A DNA stretch of 9,424 nt from Phycisphaerae bacterium (GTDB taxonomy: Bacteria; Planctomycetota; Phycisphaerae; Phycisphaerales; SM1A02): assembly GCA_016873375.1 (NCBI GenBank), contig VGXJ01000050.1, positions 1 through 9,424 on the forward strand, read 5' to 3'. The notes beneath the pieces were generated by a model. It was given only the letters and a program-made list of their open reading frames with translations, ran no database searches and was not told the origin of the DNA. The number at the start of each line of letters is the position of its first letter. Within the stretch, counting starts at the first letter, position 1. Of this stretch, positions 4,133 through 9,424 are shown one piece after another. The position numbers and the translations under genes were made by a program.

Positions 4133-6049
4133 ATGAGCGATGAACTGACCCATGAATGCGGCATCGCGGCAGTCCGCTTGAAGCACCCGCTCGAGTGGTA
4201 CCGAGAGCACCACGGCGACGCGCTCTGGGGGCTTCGGCGCCTGTACCTGCTGATGGAGAAGCAGCACAACCGAGGCCAGGACGGCGCGGGCGTGGTGAGC
4301 GTGCGCTTCGACATGCCTGCGGGTGACGAGTACCTGACGCGCGTGCGCAACGCCAAGCGCAGCCCGATCGAGCGGATCTTCGACGAAGCCACCGAGCCTG
4401 CGCGTGAGCTCGGTGCCCACGCTCTGGCGACGATGCCCACGCTGGAGCTCAAGCGCGCCATACCCCTGCTGGGCGAGGCGATGATCGGGCACCTGCGCTA
4501 CGGCACGCACGGCGGCCGTGGCCAGTCGATCTGCCACCCCTTCATCCGTCGTCACAGCGTGGCCGCACGCACGCTGGCGCTGTGCGGCAACTTCAACATG
4601 ACCAACGCCCCCGAGCTGTTCCAAACGCTCGTGGGTTACGGGGTGCATCCGGTGGGCGCGAGCGACACGGGCGTCGTGCTCGAGAAGATCGCACACTCCA
4701 TCGACCGTGAACACAACCACCTCCGCGCAGCGATGGGGGCAGGCTCGATCCGCAACCTCGAGGGAGCCCAACTCATCGAGGAGAGTGCGCGCCAAGTCGA
4801 CTGGAAGCGCGTGCTCGAGTGGGCCGCCGAGCACTTCGACGGGGGCTATGTGCTCGCAGGCCTCGTCGGCAGCGGCGACCTGTTCGTGTGCCGTGATCCA
4901 AACGGGATCCGGCCTGCCTTCATCCTCGAGACCGACGAGGTCGTGGCCGTGGCGAGCGAGCGTCCGGCGCTGGCGGGCGTCTTCGGCGTCGATGATGCGC
5001 TCGTGCGGCCGCTGCCGCCCGGCCATGCGCTCACTGTGCGCCGCGACGGCACCGTGCGCTGCGATCGCTTTGCGCCCGAACGGCCGCTGCGCCAGTGCTC
5101 GTTCGAGCGCATCTACTTCAGCCGCGGCAACGACCGAGACATTTATCGCGAACGCAAGGCGCTCGGCCGCAACCTAGCACCGATCGTGCACCAGGCGCTC
5201 AATCGTCGGCTCGAGGATGCGGTCTTCAGTTTCATTCCCAACACGAGCGAGAGCGCCTACATCGGCCTGATCGAGGGCATCGAGGCGATCCAGCGCACCC
5301 ACCATGCCGACCTCGCGTGGAGCCTGCTGCAGTGCGGCGAGCTCACGCGTGATCGCCTTGAGTTCCTGATGGACATCCACCCGCGTGCGGACAAGGTGGC
5401 GCACAAGGACCAGAAGCTGCGCACGTTCATCACGCATGACGCTGCACGCAAGGACCTGGTCAGCCATGTCTATGACATCACGCGCGGCACCGTGAATCCC
5501 GCTGACACGCTCGTCGTGATCGATGACAGCATCGTGCGCGGCACCACGCTGCGTGACTCGGTCATCACGATGCTCTCGCGACTCGGGCCAGCGCGCATCA
5601 TCGTTGCCAGCAGCGCACCGCCCATCATGTACCCCGACTGCTACGGGATCGACATGAGCCACCTCGGTCGCTTCATCGCTTTCGAAGCCGCCGTGAACCT
5701 GGCGACCGCGCGCGGCCAGGCCGCGGTGCTCGATGAGATCGAAGCGGCGTGCCGCGCGCAGGCCGACCTGCCGGCCGCGAAGATGCGCAACCATGTGAAG
5801 CGGCTCTACGACCTCGTCACGCATCAGGAACTCTGCGCCGAAGTCGCGCGACTCATCACGCCGCGCGGCGTGTCGTGGGCCGGAACGGTGGAAGTCGTCT
5901 ACCAGACCGTCGAAGGGCTTCGTGAGGCCATGCCTGAACACACCGGGGACTGGTACTTCACAGGCGATTACCCCACGCCCGGTGGTTACCGGGTCCTGAA
6001 TCGCGCTTATCTGAACTGGCGCAGCGGCATCGATGGCCGGGCCTACTGA
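4133..6049 (+). CDS. purF: Amidophosphoribosyltransferase, long (about 630-residue) type
   Basis: 638 residues against about 500 for E. coli PurF; it resembles the long form also found in Bacteroidetes. PurF uses glutamine and PRPP to make 5-phosphoribosylamine, the first step of purine synthesis, in the cytoplasm. The glutaminase domain spans about 9-310: Cys9 in HECGIAAV is the likely nucleophile, freed by removal of an 8-residue propeptide; NRGQDGAG (46-53) and HLRYGTHG (120-127) are glutamine-site motifs; CGNFNMTN (151-158) is at the usual oxyanion loop. The phosphoribosyltransferase domain follows: YFSRGNDRDIY (328-338), FIPNTSE (367-373), and the PRPP loop VVIDDSIVRGTT (461-472), then PPIMYPDCYGIDM (496-508). 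The C-terminal 110 or so residues (530-638) are extra relative to classical PurF and of unknown role. No CxxC near the C-terminus suggests no Fe-S cluster of the Bacillus kind. ATG at 4133 is preferred to 4106. Either the main PurF or a paralogue. Confidence 0.87.
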   Translation: MSDELTHECGIAAVRLKHPLEWYREHHGDALWGLRRLYLLMEKQHNRGQDGAGVVSVRFDMPAGDEYLTRVRNAKRSPIERIFDEATEPARELGAHALATMPTLELKRAIPLLGEAMIGHLRYGTHGGRGQSICHPFIRRHSVAARTLALCGNFNMTNAPELFQTLVGYGVHPVGASDTGVVLEKIAHSIDREHNHLRAAMGAGSIRNLEGAQLIEESARQVDWKRVLEWAAEHFDGGYVLAGLVGSGDLFVCRDPNGIRPAFILETDEVVAVASERPALAGVFGVDDALVRPLPPGHALTVRRDGTVRCDRFAPERPLRQCSFERIYFSRGNDRDIYRERKALGRNLAPIVHQALNRRLEDAVFSFIPNTSESAYIGLIEGIEAIQRTHHADLAWSLLQCGELTRDRLEFLMDIHPRADKVAHKDQKLRTFITHDAARKDLVSHVYDITRGTVNPADTLVVIDDSIVRGTTLRDSVITMLSRLGPARIIVASSAPPIMYPDCYGIDMSHLGRFIAFEAAVNLATARGQAAVLDEIEAACRAQADLPAAKMRNHVKRLYDLVTHQELCAEVARLITPRGVSWAGTVEVVYQTVEGLREAMPEHTGDWYFTGDYPTPGGYRVLNRAYLNWRSGIDGRAY

Positions 6050-6067
6050 CCCGCAACCCCAAGCCGC

Positions 6068-6096
6068 TTGACATCCGACGCGATTTGCTGTGCAAT
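6068..6096 (+). promoter_or_regulatory. Promoter of rpsD
   Basis: TTGACA at 6068-6073 is a perfect -35; TGCAAT at 6091-6096 (4 of 6) is placed exactly 17 nt later. The predicted start near 6103 leaves a leader of about 18 nt before the ATG at 6121, with a weak SD-like GAGA at 6113-6116. It is the best -35/-10 pair in the window, as expected for a ribosomal protein gene. The leader is too short for the S4-binding pseudoknot used for autoregulation in E. coli. Confidence 0.7.
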
Positions 6097-6120
6097 CGCC
6101 GATTCCCCAATCGAGAACAC

Positions 6121-6723
6121 ATGGCACGCTACACAGGTCCAAAGGTCCGTCTCTCCCGCCGCGTCGGTGTCCCCATCGCGGATACCCCGAAGCACACCGC
6201 CAAGCGGCAGCTGACGCCCCCCGGCCCGCACGGTTTCCGTGGCAAGCGCCCGAAGCCCTACGGCATCCGCCTCGATGAGAAGCAAAAGCTGAAGTTCCAC
6301 TACTGCGTGATGGAGCGTCAGTTCCGCCGCATGCTGGCGGAAGCAGGCTCGAGCAAGGGCAACACTGGCGAAGTGCTGCTTCAGATGCTCGAGCGTCGCC
6401 TGGACAATGTCGTCCGTCGCGCAGGCTTCGGCCGCACCATCTGGGCCGCTCGCCAGATCGTGGCCCACGGGCATGTGCTCGTGAACGGCAAGAAGGTCGA
6501 CCGTCCGTCGTTCCCGGTCAGCCCCAACGATGTCATCTCGATCAAGAAGGAGAATGTCCAGAAGCTCGTTCGCGAGACCATGGAATCGCTCGCCGGCCAT
6601 GTCACACCGGGCTGGATCGAGGTCAACCCCGCCGAACTGACGATCAAGGTGCTCGTGCTCCCCTCCTCGGAGCAGGTCCCCTTCGACGTCAACACCAACT
6701 TCATCGTCGAGTTCTACCGCTGA
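6121..6723 (+). CDS. rpsD: 30S ribosomal protein S4
   Basis: 200 residues, normal length. S4 is a primary 16S rRNA binder that nucleates assembly of the 30S body and takes part in decoding accuracy. MARYTGPKVRLSRR (1-14) is the standard N-terminus; PPGPHGFRGKRPKPYG (33-48) and EKQKLKFHYCVMERQFRRM (53-71) follow; KGNTGEVLLQMLERRLDNVV (79-98) leads into the S4 RNA-binding fold (about 92-141, including HVLVNGKKVDRPSFPVSPND), and the protein ends IVEFYR. The N-terminal region has no zinc-binding cysteine set; the only cysteine is Cys62. The frame extends upstream to 6085, but the ATG at 6121 gives the universal MARYxGP start and lies downstream of the predicted promoter. The gene stands alone, not in the usual S13-S11-S4-rpoA cluster, with its own promoter and terminator. 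Confidence 0.98.
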   Translation: MARYTGPKVRLSRRVGVPIADTPKHTAKRQLTPPGPHGFRGKRPKPYGIRLDEKQKLKFHYCVMERQFRRMLAEAGSSKGNTGEVLLQMLERRLDNVVRRAGFGRTIWAARQIVAHGHVLVNGKKVDRPSFPVSPNDVISIKKENVQKLVRETMESLAGHVTPGWIEVNPAELTIKVLVLPSSEQVPFDVNTNFIVEFYR

Positions 6724-6745
6724 ACCTGGCGACAGCCGCAAACCC

Positions 6746-6785
6746 CGAGGGCGTGGACGAGTTCCGTCCGCGCCCTCGTTCGTTT
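6746..6785 (+). terminator. Intrinsic terminator of rpsD
   Basis: A 14-bp stem pairs 6746-6759 with 6765-6778 around the 5-nt loop AGTTC (6760-6764). All pairs are Watson-Crick except one G-U (6754/6770). TTCGTTT follows at 6779-6785. It begins 23 nt after the rpsD stop codon and would separate rpsD from the next unit. Confidence 0.85.
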
Positions 6786-6791
6786 CCGCGA

Positions 6792-6797
6792 TAGATT
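6792..6797 (+). promoter_or_regulatory. Possible -10 element for the SurA/PpiD-like gene
   Basis: TAGATT (4 of 6 to TATAAT) lies just after the rpsD terminator. Initiation near 6804 would give a leader of about 40 nt with an SD. The -35 position falls inside the terminator stem and shows no match, so confidence is modest. Confidence 0.4.
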
Positions 6798-6806
6798 CCA
6801 AGCCCC

Positions 6807-6834
6807 GGCAGGCCACGCCGCCTGCCCTCCGAGG
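6807..6834 (+). promoter_or_regulatory. Leader hairpin and ribosome binding site of the SurA/PpiD-like gene
   Basis: GGCAGGC (6807-6813) pairs exactly with GCCTGCC (6820-6826) around a 6-nt loop. GAGG at 6831-6834 is the likely SD, 9 nt before the ATG at 6844. The hairpin ends 4 nt before the SD and could influence ribosome access or protect the 5' end. Confidence 0.45.
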
Positions 6835-6843
6835 CCCAGAACC

Positions 6844-8796
6844 ATGTTGAAGCTCTTCCGCAAGAACCAGCGCTTCGTCAGCATCGCCATGGCAGGGTTC
6901 ATGATCCTGCTCCTGGTGTCTTGGCTGCTCACCGACAGCAGCACGAACATCGTTGACAACCTGCGCATGAACACGACCACTTGGGCCGTATCCGACGGCG
7001 AGTCGGTCTCGGCCAGCGAGCTCAACGACACCATCGCCGAGATGCGCGTGCTCGAGGGCCTTGGCGACCGCACCATCGTCGGCATGGGTGTGCTCAAGGA
7101 GCCGGGCTACTGGTACCTGCTCGTCAAGGAAGCCAAGAGCTCGGGCCTGATCCCGCCGCAGCAGGAAACGCTGCGCGAACTCTCGATGTCGCAGATGCCC
7201 GACGGCGTCACGCCCGAAGGATTCGTGGCCACGCTCGCCTCTCGCGCGCAGACAAGCCAGGAAACGGTGCTCAAGACCCTCTCCAACCTGACCGGCGTCC
7301 GTCGCCTGATCGCCCTCGTGGCCAGCTCGGGGCGCATCAGCGACGAGCGCCTGCGCCGCGCCGCCGCCGAGATGACGATGACGATGGACGGCGATGTGAT
7401 GATCCTGGATGCAGGCAAGATCGCCGGCATCGATGCACCGGCCCCCGATGCCGCCGCGCTCGAGGCCCAGCTCAAGGCCTACGGCGACACCGTGAAGGGC
7501 CAAGGCGAGAAGGGCTTCGGCTACCGCCTGCCCGACCAGCTCAAGCTCGAGTGGATCGTCATCCCCGCCGCCACGATCAAGGCCAAGCTCGAGCAAAGCC
7601 CTGCGCTTTCCAACGTCGAGTTGCGCAAGTACTGGATCGAGCATGAGGCCGAATTCAGGGCCAAGGAAGCCCTATCGACCACGCCAATGACCTTTGACAG
7701 CCAGCGTGATGCCGTGCGCGAGAAGGTGCTCGGCCAACTGCTCGATGCCGAGCTCGCCGCAGTCTCGAAGTTCGCCACCGACCGCGTGCAGATGGACCTT
7801 CGCAGCGTGCCAAGCGCCGGCGGCTACTGGACGCTGCCAGCCGACTGGTCATCGAAGGCCGTCGCCCTCGCCGCGCTCAGCCAGGAACTCGCCCAGCGCT
7901 TCGGCATCGATGCCCCTGCGGTACAGACCTCCGGCGAGGCCTGGATCGAGGTCGCTGACATCGCAGCGATCCCGGGCGTCGGAACGGCGTTGAGCAAGCG
8001 CGTTGGCGCCGGCGACGCGACCGTGCAGCAGCTTGCCGCCGCGCTCAAGGAGTTCGGTGGCTCGCCGACGCTGCCCGCACAACGCGGCGTCGCCTTTCCG
8101 ACGCTTTCCGAGCCGACCTCGCGCGATCTCTTCGTGGTTCGCGTGACCGAAGCCCAGCCCGCCCGCGCAGCGACGACCGTGGATGAAGCCCGCGCCGACC
8201 TCGAGGCCGACCTGAAGCGTGTGGCGGTCTACGACATCCTGGCCACTCGGCTCGATGCCCTGCGTCAGACGGCAGCCACCGAGGGACTGGGCGCCGTGGG
8301 CGTGTCCTACGGCGCGGTATCGCAGCCCTTTCAGGCGCTGAGCGAGGTCAACACGCAGTTCCTCCAATTCGGCATGCGCATGGGCATGCCGATCCCGGGC
8401 CTTGGCAACGACGAAACCGCGATGAGCGCGCTCGTGAAGGCCGCGATGGCGCTGCCCACCGACAAGCCCGCGGCCGATGCAGCGGCACTCGACCGCACCG
8501 TCGTGGTAGCGCTGCCCGACCGGCTCGCGGTCATGGTCGCGCAACTGCGCGGCATCGATCGCATGGACCGCGCCGAGTACGAGACCCTGGCAGCGGGCGG
8601 TCGCCTGCGCGGCATCGCCATGCAGGACGAAGTGAAGGACATGCAGGAGCTCTTCTCCTACGCGGCGCTCAAGCGCCGGCACAACTTCGCCACGATGGCC
8701 GAAGTCGTCGCCGAGCCCGCCGTTGCCGATCCAGGCACGATTGGCACGACCGAAGGTCTTGGCAGTTTGGGCGTGGGCACGGAGGCATCCAAGTGA
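6844..8796 (+). CDS. Membrane-anchored SurA/PpiD-like periplasmic protein without evident PPIase domain
   Basis: 650 residues. A basic start (MLKLFRKNQR) and one hydrophobic segment at about 12-29 suggest an uncleaved signal anchor with the rest in the periplasm, as in PpiD. Residues about 45-275 resemble the SurA_N/PpiD chaperone region: VSDGESVSASELNDTI (49-64), FGYRLPDQLKLEWIVIP (225-241), then LSNVELRKYWIEHEAEFRAKE (255-275). DLFVVRVTEAQPA (428-440) and the helix that follows (446-485) match the tail usually found after a parvulin domain. The region between (about 280-425) shows no recognisable parvulin motifs; it holds ADIAAIPGVGTALSKRV (371-387), which looks like a helix-hairpin-helix turn. 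Probable role: folding factor for exported proteins, by analogy. Supporting context: Skp-like genes lie near the other end of the window. The gene overlaps the next one by 4 nt. Confidence 0.68.
   Translation: MLKLFRKNQRFVSIAMAGFMILLLVSWLLTDSSTNIVDNLRMNTTTWAVSDGESVSASELNDTIAEMRVLEGLGDRTIVGMGVLKEPGYWYLLVKEAKSSGLIPPQQETLRELSMSQMPDGVTPEGFVATLASRAQTSQETVLKTLSNLTGVRRLIALVASSGRISDERLRRAAAEMTMTMDGDVMILDAGKIAGIDAPAPDAAALEAQLKAYGDTVKGQGEKGFGYRLPDQLKLEWIVIPAATIKAKLEQSPALSNVELRKYWIEHEAEFRAKEALSTTPMTFDSQRDAVREKVLGQLLDAELAAVSKFATDRVQMDLRSVPSAGGYWTLPADWSSKAVALAALSQELAQRFGIDAPAVQTSGEAWIEVADIAAIPGVGTALSKRVGAGDATVQQLAAALKEFGGSPTLPAQRGVAFPTLSEPTSRDLFVVRVTEAQPARAATTVDEARADLEADLKRVAVYDILATRLDALRQTAATEGLGAVGVSYGAVSQPFQALSEVNTQFLQFGMRMGMPIPGLGNDETAMSALVKAAMALPTDKPAADAAALDRTVVVALPDRLAVMVAQLRGIDRMDRAEYETLAAGGRLRGIAMQDEVKDMQELFSYAALKRRHNFATMAEVVAEPAVADPGTIGTTEGLGSLGVGTEASK
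8781..8785 (+). promoter_or_regulatory. Ribosome binding site deciding a GTG start
   Basis: GGAGG at 8781-8785, 7 nt before GTG at 8793, is the strongest SD in the window. It lies inside the end of the upstream gene, whose TGA (8794-8796) overlaps the GTG as GTGA, so translation is probably coupled. Confidence 0.8.
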
Positions 8797-9185
8797 GCGA
8801 CCCCCTGCCGCAGATTGCGTTCGACCACTTCGCCAAGATCGACCTGCGCGTGGCCACGGTGCTGAGTGCCGAGCCACACCCCAACGCCGACAAGCTGCTG
8901 AAGCTTCGCCTGGACGACGGCACGCCTGAGGGCCGTCAGGTGTGCGCGGGCATCAAGGCGTGGTACGAGCCAGCGAGCCTCGTGGGCAAGCAGGTCGTGA
9001 TCGTGGCCAACTTGGAGCCGCGCACGCTTCGTGGCGAGATCAGCCACGGCATGATCCTGGCGGCGAGCGACCTGAAGGCCGACGCGGCCCCTGCGGCCGA
9101 GGGCGCAAAGCCCGGCCCTGAAGAGCGCAACGTCGTCGTGCTCGCGGTCGAAAAGCCCGTCAAGGCCGGCAGCCGAGTCAGCTGA
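8793..9185 (+). CDS. Stand-alone tRNA-binding OB-fold protein (MetRS beta-subunit / EMAP-II type)
   Basis: 130 residues with a GTG start. Almost the whole protein is the EMAP-II/Arc1p-type tRNA-binding OB fold, as at the C-terminus of bacterial methionyl-tRNA synthetase: FDHFAKIDLRVATVLSAEPHP (10-30), NADKLLKLRLD (31-41), GRQVCAGIKAWYEP (47-60), LVGKQVVIVANLEPRTLRG (63-81), SHGMILAASD (84-93) and a final VKAGSRVS. HPNADKLL favours the MetRS-beta/Trbp111 group over CsaA. Residues about 95-112 are an Ala/Pro/Gly-rich loop. It probably binds tRNA non-specifically and may act in trans for a MetRS lacking this domain; databases often name such proteins the MetRS beta subunit. Cytoplasmic, translationally coupled to a gene for a periplasmic protein, which is an odd pairing. 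Confidence 0.88.
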   Translation: MSDPLPQIAFDHFAKIDLRVATVLSAEPHPNADKLLKLRLDDGTPEGRQVCAGIKAWYEPASLVGKQVVIVANLEPRTLRGEISHGMILAASDLKADAAPAAEGAKPGPEERNVVVLAVEKPVKAGSRVS

Positions 9186-9424
9186 CGCGCTCGGGGATTC
9201 GCCCGACGGGGCCCCCGCCATCACGCGACGGTGCTGACCACGCAGCGATCTTCAGCGATGCCTTTGGCCCATCACGCCACGCCGACCGCAGCCGCGTCAC
9301 GGTCGCTCAGCATGCCACCATCCGAGCGCTGACGCACCGTCCCATCGCGGCGCCATGAGCGATCGCATCGCGGCTCCTGGCGCAGATCGACGATTGACAC
9401 CGAGCCAGCACCGCCGAGGCTCAC
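9186..9424. other. Right-edge region without a convincing complete gene
   Basis: No long frame, SD or strong terminator is seen on the plus strand. Near-identical 12-mers CATCACGCGACG (9219-9230) and CATCACGCCACG (9270-9281) and a short hairpin TCGGG/CCCGA (9191-9206) lie between the tRNA-binding gene and the possible minus-strand gene end. TTGACA at 9394-9399 has no matching -10 before the window ends. Confidence 0.5.
9272..9424 (-). CDS. Possible C-terminal end of a minus-strand gene (partial)
   Basis: On the minus strand a frame enters from the right edge and runs 50 codons to TGA (9274-9272). It includes GAGSVSIVDLRQEPR and ends DRDAAAVGVA. About three quarters of its third codon positions are G or C, lower than the true genes here seem to be. 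No domain is recognised. It would converge on the tRNA-binding protein gene with an 86-nt gap. It could equally be a chance open frame. Confidence 0.3.
   Translation of the reverse strand: MSLGGAGSVSIVDLRQEPRCDRSWRRDGTVRQRSDGGMLSDRDAAAVGVA

Noticed and set aside
4115..5026. 303-codon minus-strand open frame inside the purF-type gene
   Set aside because: Antisense shadow; the plus-strand frame carries all glutaminase motifs.
7371..7387. ATGACG tandem triplet pairs as a possible phase-variable tract
   Set aside because: Too short and imperfect, and a six-base unit would not shift the frame.
6043..7644. 533-codon minus-strand open frame across rpsD and the SurA-like gene
   Set aside because: It crosses rpsD, its promoter and its terminator on the opposite strand. 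It is an antisense artefact of GC-rich codon use, with no recognisable domains.
9355..9424. ATG-initiated plus-strand frame running off the right edge
   Set aside because: Only 23 codons, no SD or TAnnnT hexamer upstream, and Arg-rich composition typical of chance frames here.
1..9424. Mobile elements, CRISPR array, tRNA or rRNA genes, defence or toxin-antitoxin cassette
   Set aside because: I looked for terminal inverted repeats, transposase or integrase motifs, regularly spaced repeats and cloverleaf folds and found none; the genes recognised are housekeeping.

Overview
The window is GC-rich bacterial chromosome (roughly two-thirds G+C by eye) with closely packed genes on both strands. Gene content fits a diderm bacterium of the Planctomycetota, perhaps a Phycisphaerae-like lineage: two adjacent OmpH/Skp-type periplasmic proteins with the variable C-terminus I associate with planctomycetes, an LpxA-type acyltransferase, a long amidophosphoribosyltransferase of the type also found in Bacteroidetes, and a membrane-anchored SurA/PpiD-like protein with no obvious PPIase domain. 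The lineage is inferred from family resemblance; no rRNA or other decisive marker is present.

Layout. 1-898 (+): the end of one OmpH/Skp-like gene, then a complete second one 11 nt downstream with a Shine-Dalgarno (SD) sequence. 998-1696 (-): lipB, octanoyltransferase of lipoate synthesis, converging on the Skp pair. 1734-2528 (+): an LpxA-family acyltransferase, divergent from lipB across a 37-nt gap that seems to hold both promoters. 2549-3418 (+): a YycJ/WalJ-like metallo-beta-lactamase-fold protein with two altered metal-site motifs. 3336-4079 (-): a tryptophan-rich protein I do not recognise, overlapping the end of the previous gene tail to tail. 4133-6049 (+): a 638-residue PurF-type amidophosphoribosyltransferase with a short propeptide. 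6121-6723 (+): rpsD (ribosomal protein S4) with a consensus-like promoter and a strong intrinsic terminator. 6844-9185 (+): a two-gene unit of the SurA/PpiD-like protein and a stand-alone tRNA-binding (EMAP-II/MetRS-beta type) domain protein, overlapping by 4 nt. 9186-9424: no convincing complete gene; possibly the end of a minus-strand gene.

Most of this is housekeeping: envelope biogenesis (Skp-like, LpxA-like, SurA-like), cofactor synthesis (LipB), purine synthesis (PurF) and translation (S4, tRNA-binding protein). I found no mobile element, CRISPR array, tRNA or rRNA, and no clear defence or novel multi-gene system. The main points of interest are regulatory and structural. Five genes start 6-11 nt after a TAnnnT hexamer and lack an SD sequence, which suggests leaderless or nearly leaderless transcripts, whereas genes inside transcription units have SD sequences. 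The lipB/lpxA promoters are almost superimposed. Several enzymes carry substitutions at positions that are normally functional.
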